This document shows, one piece after another, positions 11,466-25,194 of a stretch of 64,000 nucleotides of DNA. Each line of letters starts with the position of its first letter. The first letter of the stretch is position 1. Source of the stretch: Neocallimastix lanati (nom. inval.) (lineage: Eukaryota; Neocallimastigomycota; Neocallimastigomycetes; Neocallimastigales; Neocallimastigaceae); NCBI GenBank assembly GCA_016946835.1, contig JACVTC010000074.1, forward strand, positions 184,501 to 248,500, read 5' to 3'. The notes under the pieces are model-generated. The model did no database searches. It was given only the letters and a program-made list of their open reading frames with translations, and had not been told where the DNA came from. The position numbers and the translations under genes are program-made.

Positions 11466-13261
11466 CATATATATAGAAAATATAACTATAATTTATAATT
11501 TAATAATAAAAGTTAATTAAAAAAAAATTTTTTTAATATTATATATTAGAATATATATATATTTAATTCCTAAATGTTTATATGTTTTTGTACTATACTG
11601 TAATGTACTGTACTACTTATTTTTATTCATCAAAAATATTTAAATATTTAAATAGAAAAAAAAAATTTTTTTTTTTTTAATATAAATTATTATATTTTAC
11701 AATTTCAGTAGGATATTAATAAAAAAAAGGCAATTCTTGATTGAATTTCTTTATTTAATAATCAAGAAAATTTTTGATAATTAATTTTTTTTATAAATGA
11801 AATTTATAAAATATAAATGTAAATTATTCATCAAAATAAATAAAAATAACTTTATAAATTATATGATATAATGTAAATAACATTGCTTTTAAATTATAAA
11901 TAAAAAATAACTAATATTTATTGAAGAATAAAGTAATATAAAAAAAATTTACATGGAAAAAATATATATTTATTAATTATTAATTATTTTTATAATTTTT
12001 TTTGTATTATTGTAATTCTATTAACAAATTTTTTTTTATTATATATAATCATACTAATACTTTTTTTTTATTTTTTTAAAAAAAAAAAAAAAAAAAAAAT
12101 ACAGAAAGATAAAAGTTTAATTAAAATTTTTTTTTTTTTTTAAATAATCCAATATTAAATCTTTAAAAATATTTTAAAGATTTTGGTTGTGAAACGTTTC
12201 AATAAACTTTCAAAAAAAAAAAAAAAAAATTTATTCATAAAAAAAAAAAAAATATATTTTAAATATAATATCATAAATAGAAATGTAAAAATTCTTATAT
12301 ATTAATAATATATAATCAATACAAAATACAATAAAAAAAATTTTATACAATAAATTGAAAGCTTTATATAATAAATTAATTAATTAATTATACATAAAAA
12401 AAATAAAAAAAAATTATTACCATTTAATAAAATTAAAATTTAATATTACATTGTATTATTATTATTATTATTAATAAAATTTTAATGTAATTAAAATTTA
12501 ATAATATTTTTATTAATATTTAGAAAAATTGTATTAAAAATAAAAAAAAAATAATTAAATGGAATTTTAAATTAAATTAAAAGTTAAATTTACAAAATTA
12601 TAATAATCTTGAAAAATTATTTCAATCAATTATACTCAATTTAATAAATTATTATTTATTACTAAAAGATATTTGATGAGGATTAAATGATAATAAATGT
12701 TATTTTATTAAATTAATAATAATATTACATTATCCATTGATATCATTAATTTGTAAATATTCATACAAATATGAAAATAATATTATTTAAACTTCGATTT
12801 AAGAATAATTATTTATTGTACAAAGAGTTATTTTTTTAATTAATAAAAATCTGTTATATCAGTATTCTTTATTAAAAAAATATGATTAATGAAAGTTCTT
12901 AGATATTTGATATTTTAAATATCTATTATTTTTTATTTAATTCTACTTATTAAAAAATTTAATTTTTTTATTATAAAATCCAGATAAAGCAATTCAAATT
13001 TATTAAGCTACTTAATATTTATTTATAATAAATTTAACATAGTAAAATATTTTTTTTTATTTTTTTTATTTTATTAAATATTTATTATTAATCTATTAAT
13101 ACTAATTAATGTATAATAAATATAAAAGTATTTCATTAATAAAAAAAAACTATATTTAAATATATATATAAATAAATGTTAGAGAGAAAAAAAACATTTA
13201 ATTTTATTATTATTTTATTTTATCAAATTATATTAAATATCTAATAATCATAAAATAAGAT
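11466..13261. other. AT-rich non-coding stretch with A and T homopolymers
   Basis: No coding sequence recognised. Long A or T runs occur near 11655-11678, 12060-12098, 12128-12142 and 12211-12253. A short ATT repeat lies near 12455-12472. Confidence 0.5.
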
Positions 13262-14110
13262 AAATTTATCATTTTTTAATCCATTATGTTTAGTACTTTT
13301 CAAATATTTAAATATTTTTAATATATTCACTCAATCTTCATATGTTGGATCCCAATTCACTGCTATATTAAATATATAATATTACTCCTTAAATTAATAT
13401 AATAATAAAACTTTATATTTATATTTCTAACAAAAGGTATATATTAATTTTTTAAATTGAGCTAATATTTTTGTAAATCATTTTGGTAGTTCTGATTCAT
13501 GTTATTGTATGTGATGGAATAATTTGTATCATTGTTTATATTTTGAATATTATCATTATTATTGTAGCACCTTTTAATCAAATTTAATTGACAAGCTCGT
13601 ATTCTTTGTATCTTATGTATTTTATATTTTAATTGCCATTTTTTTAAATTTGTTCTTATTCTTAAAGTTTTCTTCATAGCATTTGTTTCTTAAATATGAT
13701 TTTTTGTTTCTACTTTCGTGAGAAATATGACCAAACTTTCCACATTTAAAATATTTTCCATTATTTCCTTTTTTTCTTTGTATTGGCTCTTTGATACATA
13801 TTTTCTTTTCTAAATTTTTTGTTATCATCTGTTTTAGTTATTTCCTTTGAGTTGGAGAATATGATATTTAGGTTAACATCTTTAACATATTTACTTAATT
13901 TTTTCTAATCATATTTTTATTGAAAAGCATTAATAAATCTGAGGTTTTATGATTTTGGTATATTATTTCCTTACCATTGACAATTTCTGAATGGTGTTCT
14001 TTTTTTAAATTATATTTAAAATTTTATGAAATTATTTTTTCTACTGATGACAATTTCAGCAATGAATTATTTTTCATTATTCTCAACATAATAATTTTAT
14101 TTTCATTGAT
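13262..14110 (-). pseudogene. Copia remnant: gag zinc-knuckle region next to RT end
   Basis: On the minus strand 13828-13622 reads NNGKYFKCGKFGHISHESRN, a gag CCHC knuckle whose first and last Cys are lost. Gag-like sequence extends back to about 14100. At 13420-13270 the frame reads AVNWDPTYEDWVNILKIFK, the C-terminal end of copia RT. Protease, integrase and most of RT that belong between them are missing, so an internal deletion has joined gag to the RT end. Confidence 0.55.
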
Positions 14111-15547
14111 GATTATTTAATATTCCCTTTGATTATTTATTCCTCTGAATATGTTCAGCACAAAAAAAAATGTTTTTTTTTTAAAAAAAGTAATTTTAGA
14201 ATGTTTATAAAATAAAATTGATTTATTTTTGTGAAGTAGAATTGAGTTTTGATGATAATATTTACAAATATATACAATTTTTTTATAGCAAAAATTATTA
14301 CAAACTTTATTTATTTATTCATTTATTAATTATATGTATTTATTTTAAAAAACTCAAAATTTGTCCTATTAGATTATAATAATCACTTTAAATACTAAAT
14401 ATAAAATAAAAGTTATATTCAAACGTAAAGTCGTATAAATAAATTCAGAAAAAAGTCCATATGTAACAAACCTCACCTCCAGATTACTAGATTTATATTT
14501 AAGAGAACTCTTATCCCGAATTAGGGTTTGAATTAAAAATTTGAGAGATATTAAGGTCTTCTTCTTCAAAAGCATTGACTTATCATATTTCATTTTCAGG
14601 TGTTGAAGCTCTTGGTTAGTTTAAGCTTATACTGTCGGAATAGCAATTCTAGTTGAGTATTGGCATAATTTCTAAAATAAAACCACATATTGTACCAAGA
14701 ACTGTATTTTAAGAATAATCATCATAAATGATTTGGTCATTAAACAAAACATCACATTCCTTTTTAAAATTTAAACCAATAATATTTGTCTCTCTTTTAC
14801 AAAGAAATAAATTATATACTCTACACATATATAGAGACACATTCATCATTCATAAATTTATTAATATTAATAAAAGCCTTGGAATGAATCAATCTCCTAC
14901 ATTTCCATTTTACAATAACTACATGAATTCCAATAATAGTATAAATAATTTCATATACAACTTTTAATATTTTAAAGGACACTTTTGTTTAATTAATAAT
15001 AAAGATGTTAAACTACATTTTTATTTAATTAATAATAATAAATTATTACTAAATAAATATTTTTTTTAGTAAAAAAAATTGATATTACACATTATTTATT
15101 TAAAATTATTTAAAAACAGTAAATGTATTATTACTTTAAAAATTTATTTATAAATAATAAATATTATTTATATTACTTTATTTAAAAAGACTTTAAAAAA
15201 TACAATTTTTAAAGGAATGACAAAAATAATTATATTTTATTTAAATATAATTTAATAAATTAATTGTTGTAATAATATTAATATATAAGATTATTAATCA
15301 TTTATAAATGTTAAATATAATTTTTATTCTAATTAATTTTGAATCTTATATTATAAATATTAAAATTAAAAAAAATTTCTTTAAATTGTACTGCATTAAA
15401 ATTATTATTATATATTTAAAATTTTATATGAATAAAAAATTCATTTTATTAATTAATTATAAATAAAATTTTAAAATTTTATAAATTCAATAATTTAATA
15501 TTAATTAAAGAGTATTATTAATTAATTCTTAACAAATATAATATCTA
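14111..15547. other. Non-coding stretch
   Basis: Short frames at 14369-14593 (minus) and 14728-14967 (plus) show no recognisable domain or start context, and I do not call them genes. The segment at 14400-14900 is slightly less AT-rich and may be further retroelement debris. 14968-15547, downstream of the dehydrogenase gene, is plain AT-rich sequence. Confidence 0.4.
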
Positions 15548-17893
15548 TTATAATTTTTTTCCTATTGTTTCTACATGAAAACCAATATTTTTTAATTCTT
15601 TATGATTCAAAACTAGTCTACCATCAAACATAAAAGCTGGTTTCATCATCTGATTATAGATTTTTTTATAATCTAGAGATACAAATTCATCCCATTCAGT
15701 ACATACTACAATAGCATTTGCACCATCAGAAGCTTCATAACATGAATTGCAAACTGTAATTTTTGAAATATATTCTTTTTTTTTTCGTTTAATAATTATA
15801 AATATTAATATATATAACAATACTTTAGTTTATAAAAAAATATATTGATTTATAAATTATTATTAATTTTTAAAATAACCATTATATTCTTGCTTATCAC
15901 AATTTTCTTTTATATCATTTTTAATTTGAATTAAGGGTACTTTAGGATCATATATTTTAATTATAGCCCCTTCTCTTAATAATGATATCACTACTGCAAT
16001 TGCAGGTGATTCTCTATTTAATTTTTTTTTAAATTAATATATTAAAAATATATTAAAAAATGAAATTTGTTTCGAATATATTATTTAATTTACCTCGTAT
16101 CTTTCGTATTCTTTTTGAAAGAAAAACCAAATATAGTTATTACTTTTCCATTAATAGTATGAAAAAGTTTATTAAAAATATTTTTTATAAATCTAGATTT
16201 TCTGTATTCATTCATTGTAATTACTTGCTTCCAATAATCAGCAACTTCTGGAAGATTAAAGTAATTTGAGAGATAAATTAAATTTAAAACATCCTTCTGG
16301 AAACAACTTCCTCCAAATCCTATATTAAAATTATAATTAATTATTATTTAAAATTTATATAAATACATATTTATTATGTACTATTTAATAAAGAATTTTC
16401 ATACCAATACTTGCGTTAAGGAATTTTGATCCTATTCTTGAATCTAAACCACAAGCATAAGATATTTCTTGTACATCAGCATCAACTTCTTCACATAAAG
16501 CACTTAAAGAATTAATACTAGAAATTCTTTGAGCTAATAATGCATTTGCTGCCTTAATATATTTTTATAGTGAAATTAAATATTTTTAAATTTTTCTTAT
16601 GATCTAAAAAAAAAATTTAATACAATTTTATATAAATATAATTGCTTACTAATTTTGATAATTTAGCTGACCAGAGTCCCATTTTTATAATTTTTTCTTC
16701 AGGAATCCAATAGGAATAAAGTTTACATAATATTTCTTGAGCTATTAAACCTTTCTTTGTTGGTAATCCTCCTATTAAAATTCTGTCAGAATTAAGAATA
16801 TCATTTACAGCAGTTCCTTCCGCAAGAAACTCTGGATTTGATAAAATTTCAAAATGAATGGATCTTTCATTATTTTTTTCAAAATCTCTACTATCGAATA
16901 GGGTATCATGTTCATTTAAAGTAGTATTACTACTTGAACGTGACATATTTAATATATTTAAATCATCATTCTCGATATTTTCTTTAAATAATTTACTATC
17001 AACTAAATTCAAAAAATATTTAAATATATTTATATAGATAAATATGACCAATTTTGAATGCACTACTATTCTAAGTAAAATTTATTTACTTTAAAATTAT
17101 ATTTATTTTCTTACTTAAAGTATTATCTTTTATTTTATTTGCATCCAATATAGATCTTATATGTTCAGCCGTTTTACAAGGAACAGTTGACTTTTCTATA
17201 ATAATTTTTGAATTTCTTGATATGGTAGCAATTTTTCTAGCCGCACTCTCTAAGTAGCTATGATAATTAATATTTAAATATTAAAATATTTAAAATAACA
17301 AAACAATTCTAAAATTAACTCAAATCTGTTAATAAAAAAATCAATTAAAATATTATGCAAACCTAAGTTCTGCGGCCTGATTAGCACCTATTCCACTCTT
17401 TTTAGTTGGAGTTCCAACAGAAATAAATATAATATCAGCTAAATATATAGATTTCTCTAAATCAATAGTAAAAAATAAGTTTTTTCCTCTTCTTTTTTTT
17501 ACAATCTCTTCTAATCCAGGTTCATATATAGGAAGCTTCATAGTTATAATAATAAAATTTTTTAATATTAATATATTTATGTTAATATTAAAAATAAATT
17601 CTTTATTTATATATAATATTTTATGAATATTGTAAATAAAAATTTACATTTTCAGAATTCCATGAATCAATTTTTTTGGAGTCTACATCACAAACAGTTA
17701 CAATAACCTCTTTTTCTGGACATTTATAAGCCATTACTGAACTTGACGCTCCTCCAATATATCCTGCTCCTATATAGCAAACATTTAATGGTCGATTCAA
17801 GAGCTTTTTGAATGAAAAATGACCGATTTTGTCATTAATTTTATTTATACATTCATTTTCATTATTTAATAATGAATCAAAAAGCATTTTCAT
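15548..17893 (-). CDS. UDP-glucose 6-dehydrogenase, eight exons
   Basis: Oxidises UDP-glucose to UDP-glucuronate with two NAD+ in the cytosol, supplying cell-wall and glycan precursors. Exons read on the minus strand: 17893-17648, 17535-17363, 17257-17115, 17002-16650, 16552-16405, 16319-16094, 16013-15880, 15774-15548. All introns are GT-AG, 80-112 bp, and phases agree, giving 549 codons plus stop. Motifs in order: NAD site [62 protein letters not shown] then [14 protein letters not shown], catalytic [31 protein letters not shown], and KPAFMFDGR. Typical enzymes have about 490 residues. The excess is a 37-residue N-terminal lead and a Ser/Asn/Asp-rich insert before LSNPEFL. Intron 7 (donor GTTATT, A-rich acceptor) is the least certain. 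Confidence 0.88.
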
Positions 17894-18981
17894 TAATATT
17901 TTAAATTACAAATTTAAAATTTATAATTAATTACAAAAAAATTTTTATTTAAAATATATTAAAAAATGAATAAAAATTACTCTTTTTATAATTAAATTAA
18001 AATTTTTAAAATAATTAATATAGTAAATAAATTATGAAATTATGAAATTTAAATAAAATAAAATCAATTTTCTTTCGATCTTTATTAACTTAAATGTTAG
18101 TAAAATATAATAGAGCTATATTAATTTTGGTATTAATGTAATAAGATTTTTTAAATATTTATAGATTTGTTTATAAATTTAAAATATATAATTCTTATAT
18201 TAATTATCACTAGTTTTATTTAATTTCATGTATATATATTTTTTTTAAAAAATATCAATATAAATAATATTTTTAATACATTATTTAAAAAAAGTTTTTT
18301 TTAATATATAAATAATAATAAATTGGAAGATTAAAATAAAATTACTTGTAATAGAAATAAATGACAATTTATATGTGAATTAATTATTAATATAAAATTT
18401 ATATACAAATATGATAATTTTAACTTTTATGTATTTCCGTAGACTTAATTTTAAATTTAAATATTAAAAATATTTTTTTTTATTTATTAATATTAAATTA
18501 CTAAAATATAAATTTATCTTTGATTAATGTAATCAACAATACTTATTTAAATATTTTTTAAATAAGAAAATAATTTAATTAAAATTATTTATAATATTTT
18601 TATATTACATTAGAATATTTAATATTAAATTTTTCATTTTTTAAAATTTAAATAAAAGTATTATATGTCTAAAATAATTAAAACTTTTGTATATTTAAAT
18701 TTTTTTAAGTAATAAATATAATTTAAAATTTATGTTTAAATAAATTAATTAATATAATTTACTATTTTTATTATTTTATTTGTTGTTAAGTGTTTAATAA
18801 ACATATTTTTGATCAATTAAATTTATAACGTATAAATATATTTTAAATATTATCATTATATTTTATTTATACATTATAAATTATAAATAATAAGTGTTTT
18901 ACTTATATTTTAGTTGAAAAAAAAATTTAAAATTTATTTTTCATATTTTATTTTATTTAAAATAATAATATTAAATAAAAA
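17894..18981. other. Intergenic region between dehydrogenase and epimerase remnant
   Basis: About 1.1 kb of AT-rich DNA with no frame of note. It must hold the dehydrogenase promoter, but no distinctive site can be named against this base composition. Confidence 0.5.
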
Positions 18982-19357
18982 ATGTCTTCAGAGATAATAT
19001 ATATTAATGTTATAGATCTTGCTGATAGTTATTTAATAGCTCTCGAAAAGTTAAGAATCAATGAACTTAATAGAAATAATAGCAAAATTTTCTCTAATGA
19101 TGGTATTTTTATATATAATATGGGTAATAGTAGTAGATATTCTTTGCTGGAAATTGTTGAAGCTATGAGTAATACTGCAGTTAAAAAAGTTCTTTACAAG
19201 ATCACTATGCGTCGATAAAGTGCTGACAGTCTTGTCGCTTCTTTTATTATCTGCTGATACTTGGAGATGGCAATCTAGTAATCCAGATGTTTACAATAAT
19301 CCTTCACAAAATATATTAAATTTATTAGATCAATTATTAAAAATAAAATCTATTTAA
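18982..19357 (+). pseudogene. UDP-glucose 4-epimerase C-terminal remnant
   Basis: The frame reads YINVIDLADSYLIALEKLR, IFIYNMGNSSRYSLLEIVEA and KKVLYKITMRR, which match the C-terminal third of GalE-type epimerases (YIHVxDLAxxHxxAL, YNLGxGxGxSVLE, YxxxxRRxGD). A TAA follows RR at 19216, then SADSLVAS in frame, and after a shift ADTWRWQSSNPDVYNN to a stop at 19357. The KANxELGW segment before DTWRWQ is missing. The NAD-binding Rossmann half and the Ser/Tyr-Lys catalytic residues are absent upstream. It is a decayed 3' fragment. Confidence 0.75.
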
Positions 19358-20913
19358 ATATAATAATTAAATTTTACATTAATAAAAAAATATTTATTTT
19401 TTCTAAAATAATATAGTATATACCAAAAAAAAATAATATTATTAAAGTTTTTATTTTTAGCAATAGTAAAATAAATATAAATAACATTAAATATATCAAA
19501 AAAAAATTTAAAATTATGTTGTTGAAAAAATTTATAAATTAAAATACTTTTGATATGATTATTAAAAAAAATTATTGTCCTTTTTTAAATTTATAATAAG
19601 ACAAATTAGTAATTTTAATAAATTAATATTTATTGATTGAAAACTATATATTAAATTTATAATATAAGCAATTAATATAATGTTTTAATACTTTTTATAG
19701 ATTATAAACAATAAATAAATATACATTAATTTTAAAAATATTTTTAATATTAATAATTAATAATATTACTAATAATTATACATTATTTTATACAATAAAT
19801 ATAAAATATAAATATTAATAAAAATTGTTAAAATAATAATATTATAATTATAAAAATTAATAATATTATTATTAATTTTATAAATTTTTTTATTATATAA
19901 ATTTTTTTTAAGATATTTATTTTCAAAGTTATTTCTGTAATGAATTATATTTAATATAAAAATAATTAGAAATGACTTTCCTTTATTTTGTGATGATAAT
20001 CATATTATTAATTTTTGATGATGATATTTCTATTATTAATTTTTATTTTGTGATGATATTTCTATTATTAAATTTTTTAACATTACTTAAAAAATATATA
20101 TATAATAAGATTTTAATTTCTATAATTTATTAAAAAAATTTTTATATTGAATATTTCAAAACATTATAAATTAAAGTAACAAATATATTCAATTACTGTA
20201 ATGTGGCATATATTACAATGAAATATCCAATACAATAAAGAAGAGATATTTCAATATTAAATATATAATAAGAAATAATACCTTAAATTATTATAGATAA
20301 AGAGGCTGTAAATCCTTTTAAAATATTATCTGCATATTTTATTACAAGAACAATTTCTTTCAGATAATCAATTCAAACTCTAATCAGTAATAAATAATCT
20401 AGAGGTGAAGTTCGCTGGCTTTGAACTTTTTTCCGAATTTACTTATAAACACTTTATATTTAATATTTCTTTTTACTTCACGTTACTATTTTAATTATTG
20501 TTATGTTCTAAATGGACAAATAATATTTACTTTTTTATAAATTCTGTTTTTTTTCTTTAAATAAAAAATAATCATGTAATTAATAAATAAATAGTTAAAG
20601 ATTAAAGTTCGCAGTAATTGAGACTTTAAAAAAAATGAATCATTAAATTTTATTATTTAAATAAAGTTTTCATTTGTATTGTTTTAACTACCTCAAAAAA
20701 ATTATTTTTTGTGCTACTTTATCAAAATTACATAATTAATATTTTTATATATTAAATTATGCAATTTTATATATATATTAATTTGTTTTTTTGAATTTTT
20801 TTATTTTGAGTAAAAAGAATAAATATTAAAATCTTAATTTACATATTAAAATATAAAATAGGCAAATTATAATTGGTCAATATAATGAATATATTAATAT
20901 ATAATCTCTTGAC
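19358..20913. other. AT-rich non-coding stretch
   Basis: No gene recognised. The right end up to 20914 is probably the 3' LTR of the adjacent minus-strand copia element: it begins, on the minus strand, with TGTCAAGAGATTATATATT directly after a polypurine tract. Its far end was not found. Confidence 0.4.
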
Positions 20914-22600
20914 ACTCCCCTTCAAATTCAACAATCTGAGAATTGATATGTTGGATTTAATTCAATAAAATTTCATTTCTTGGAGTAATGAATTCCTAAA
21001 TTTATCCATCAAAGAATTATTCAAATATTTTGTGAATCAATCAGCAAGATTTTCTTCTGAATTTATATACTTTATCCTTATTCTATTTTTCCTTATATGT
21101 AATGAATAATATAAATATTTTATTATTTATTATTTAATTATTTAATTATTGTATTATATTATTATTTTATTATTAATTATATTATTATTTTTTTATTAAT
21201 TATAATATTTTATTGTTAATTATTATTTTATTTTAATATTTATTATAATTATAATTAATTATTAGTGTTAATAACCTTATAATTATTATTTTATTTTTCT
21301 AATATTTTATTTTAATATTTTTAATTTTTTCTTTTAATAAATTATTAATCGATATTTTAAATTAATTTTTAAAAAAATTTTTTGTTTAAAATTAAACTTT
21401 TTACTCAAAAAAATACAAAAATAGAAGAATTCATATAAAATTATTTAAATTTTTGGGTTTTTATCAGATTAAATAAAATTTATTAATAAAAAAAAATTTT
21501 TTTAACACAAACTTTTTGAGTCAATACTTTTAAAGTTTTCAGTTTTAATAATTTTTTAATAAATTCTTTATTGTTAAAGAACAGAACTTTAGATTATGGG
21601 ATTTCTCACTTGGTGATATTAATGTCTATATGTTTCGAACTCGGATTTATAGATTCATTTTGTCAATTATAAATTGCTACCTTAATATTAACGTTGATGG
21701 TTAAATAATTGATATTTATACTTAGTTCATTTAAAATATTGAAATCGCTTACACTGTAATATTCAGATTCCGCAGTAAACGTTGCCTCAAATTTCTAGAG
21801 TTTTGAATGTCATCTAGTAGGTGCCCTACCAATCATCATTAAAAACCCTAAATTAGATCTCTTTGAATTCATATCCCCTGCTTAATCAGAATCAACAAAT
21901 ATTTTTATATATTTCTGTATTGTGAACTTGATTCCATAATTGATAATATATTTATCCCAGGATAGGGAATTCAAATATGTATATAATTTGCAGTATTAAT
22001 TGCGTATTCCAAAAATTCTTTACCGAGTTTTGAACCATTTAGTAGTGATTTGGCAGAACTTATGAGAATAATATTTAATCATTCAAAACACCTATTTTGT
22101 TGTGGATTGTAAGATAGAGTGAATTGTTGGATTAAAGCTTTATTATTACAGAAATGTTTGAATTTATAATTATTAAATTCCTTATCATTATCAGTATGAA
22201 TGTAAGTAATTGTTTTCTTGAATATGTTTTCAATAGATTTTATCTCAGTTGAAAATTTTTCAAAAACATCACTTTCGTTTTTAAAAAAATATCACAAAAC
22301 CGAATCTTAAGAAGTAGTCATTGTTAGGAAACACTTGTTTGAGTGAATTGATTCTTCTACCGGATAAACAAGATCCATATAAATTAATTAGAAAAGTGAT
22401 TTAGCTCTCTTATAAGAAATTTATTAAATAAATTTTTTAATTTGGAGTTAGAACATATGAAGCATTCTGTTTTTTATATTAATTTTTAATAATTTATCTT
22501 TTATTGTATTAACGCTATAGTGACCAAGCCGTCTGTGCTATAAGTTGATTTTAAATAATCATTATAATACAAAACCTACTTGATGAAAGGTATAAAATAA
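20914..22600 (-). mobile_element. Copia remnant E: GAG_pre-integrase joined to RNase H
   Basis: On the minus strand 22480-22430 reads KTECFICSNSKLKN, the GAG_pre zinc segment before integrase. Then come ITYIHTDNDKEFNNYKF (second Asp), LSYNPQQNRCFEWLN (around the Glu) and SAKSLLNGSKL. From about 21960 it passes directly to RNase H sequence (MMIGRAPTR, ATFTAESEYYSVSD), so the whole RT is missing. A polypurine tract (GGGGAG on the minus strand, 20915-20926) precedes the LTR start TGTCAAG at 20914. Many stops are present. Confidence 0.7.
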
Positions 22601-23245
22601 TAATAAATATAATTATTTTTTATTGAGTTATTCTAAACTAGGATAAATTATTTATAAATTTTTTTTATATTCCAAAAGTTTATTTCTAATTAATTTAAAG
22701 TATATAAAAAAATATATAAAATAAAAACTTAAGAAAAAAAAAAGATATATACATGTAATAACTTATTATTACAAAATTAAAAAGAAAATTCATTTTAAAA
22801 GAATATATAATGATATAAAATGAAATATTCAAACCTTAATTAATATAAAATAGTTTTATTATTCAAGCATATATTAATGTCATAAATCACATTTAAATCT
22901 AATGATTTTATAATATTTTAATATGTGGCTTGATTTTTTGTATATTAATTATATTTATAATTAAATAAAAAGATTAAAAAAATTTATTCATGAAATTTAT
23001 ACAAAAAATGTTTAGAAAGTTCTAATTTTTTTTAATATTATTGTCAAAATAGGAAATGTGTTAAAAATATAAATATTAAAGTTTTGTACATATATGATAT
23101 TAAGGAGTTTTGTAACATATTTTATTATACGTATTATCAAGTATAAGACCAATAATATATATTTGTGTAACCTTAATAAAGTAACTATAAATATTATATA
23201 ATATAAAAAAAAAAAAAAGCGAAATTAGATTTTTATATTCTAAAA
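22601..23245. other. AT-rich stretch, probably an LTR upstream of a primer-binding site
   Basis: No gene. Because a primer-binding site follows at 23246, the last few hundred bases should be a 5' LTR, but I could not find its start. Confidence 0.35.
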
Positions 23246-23259
23246 GATTAAGAGTCTCA
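23246..23259 (+). promoter_or_regulatory. Putative copia primer-binding site (tRNA-Lys anticodon arm)
   Basis: GATTAAGAGTCTCA is a perfect 14-base complement of the TGAGACTCTTAATC anticodon arm of tRNA-Lys(CUU) as I know it from other eukaryotes. It sits upstream of copia D's hairpin leader and gag-pol on the plus strand. Confidence 0.65.
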
Positions 23260-23595
23260 ATTCTTCAAACTAAGTTCAATTCAAAGATAAGTCAAAACCT
23301 ATATAATATGCATACTTGCATACTTATAATAAAAATATTTAAATATAATAAACTAATCTACTAATCTTTAAATATATTTGTATTAACATTATAATATATA
23401 TATTAGTAGTTGATAAAATTAAATTCATAAACATAGTTCTAATCAAAAAATAAAATATAAACATATTAAACACACTCTGAACAAATTGTGAGGGATATAG
23501 ATAAATAGTGATATCATTACTATTAGTCAAAAATGTATTTTAATAAATTCATAATTAAGATCAATAAAAGAATAATAATTCTAAATAAAAAATAA

Positions 23596-23950
23596 AAATG
23601 ACAGTCAGTTAATTCATTATTAAACTGAAAAAAAATGATACAATAGTCAGTTAATTCATTATTAAACCAAAAAATGATAGAATAGTCAGTTAATATTGAA
23701 TTAAACTGAAAATGACAGTATTGTCAGTTAATATGTTAATAATTAACATGTTAAACTAAAAATAAATACAATAATAGTCAGGTAACATAAATGTTAATCT
23801 ACAAATAATAAAGGAACCAATTGATCTTAAAATAATAAGATTAAATCAATTGAAATAATTAAATAAAATTTAATAGAAGGATAACTAAATAATATTATTA
23901 AACTGAAAATTTAATAACTGTCAGTTAATAAAATGTTAACATGAGAATAA
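23596..23950 (+). repeat. Leader hairpin array, CAGTT...AACTG type
   Basis: Several tandemly spaced copies of the form GTCAGTTAA-loop-TTAAACTGAAAAT occur: at about 23603-23631, 23646-23670, 23693-23712, 23723-23757, a weak copy at 23778, and 23897-23938. Each can fold with a CAGTT/AACTG stem. The array lies between a primer-binding site and the gag region. A related array with a different stem lies at 28343-28767. Confidence 0.65.
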
Positions 23951-24506
23951 TATTAAAGGATATATTATTAAATTAAATGATCATAACAATTTATATAGTA
24001 TTGTATTGCTTCTAAAATCAACATTTAAATTAAATAAATATAAACAAAAATTATATATTTATATCACGTTCATCTTTTTAAAATTAATATTGTACAAATA
24101 TTAAAATTTAATATAAATATTTAATAAAGATGACTATTTTATATTACTAAACAATACTAATAAACAAAAGCGACCAATACATCTTAGCTATAATAATATA
24201 TCCATGAACTACAAAACAATTAAAGGCACTAATAATAATAAAATATACAATAAAAATTCAATATTCATATTTTAATTTATATTAAATTAAATAAAAACAC
24301 AATAAATTTTATATTCAATTTTAAAAAAAAAAAAAAAAAAAAAGAATAAAAGAAGTGATAAAGGATTATCAACCTTTAGTAGAGGAAATTAGAGATCCAG
24401 AAGATATGCAATAAAAACATGATGATGCTGAACTAGAATTTAATATTAAATTCAAGATATTAATGAAATCTTAAAATCTTTTGATTTTGACTTTGACTAT
24501 TACTAA

Positions 24507-24574
24507 AATTTAACTCATTAAGTATTGAAATTGATTTGATATTCAATTTCAATACTTAATGAGTTAAATTTTAA
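24507..24574. repeat. Perfect 30-bp palindrome with 8-base spacer
   Basis: The arm 24507-24536, beginning AAAATTTAACTCATTAAG, is repeated as its exact reverse complement at 24545-24574. It lies inside the degenerate gag-like region of copia D and disrupts the reading frame. It looks like a fold-back (template-switch) duplication rather than a functional site. Confidence 0.85.
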
Positions 24575-25194
24575 TGATAGTTAAAGTAATTATTCTATAA
24601 GTACTGATGATGTTGAATCTATAAACATTATTGAAGAAAGTTTAATTAAAATTCCTTATAATTCATTATATATATTGTGAACGCTATAATCGTGAGAGTT
24701 ATAAGTCTTAATTATATGAACACATTCTTGTTACCATTAATGAAGATAATTTTGTAACTTTTATAAATATTCCAAATACTTCATAAATATGAATAATTTA
24801 ATGGATAAGGAAAACAATAACAATATTCTAAAATTAGGTGAAGAAAATAATGATGAAATTAATAGTGATAATGAAATAGATAAATAAATTAAAAAAAAGG
24901 TAATCTTGTACGAAAATCAAACAAATTTCATCATACAAAATAATAATAATTTACAACAAGAATTTGATTCTATTAAAAAAGATATTATTACAGCAATTAT
25001 TAATGAACCAAATTGTACCAATAAGAAACCCAAGTAATGAAATTTATAATGAAATTCAACATTAAAAGAGAAATAATTACTTCTGCTACAGCTTCTTATT
25101 CAAGTCTAACTTGTTACGAAGTTAAACTTTAAGGGGAATGTTAATCTTTAATACAACTAAGTCTATTAAATCCAATAATAACTCTGAAAATCAT

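Noticed and set aside
23339-23530. 63-residue frame on the minus strand
   Set aside because: It lies in the copia D leader, is AT-driven and has no domain features.
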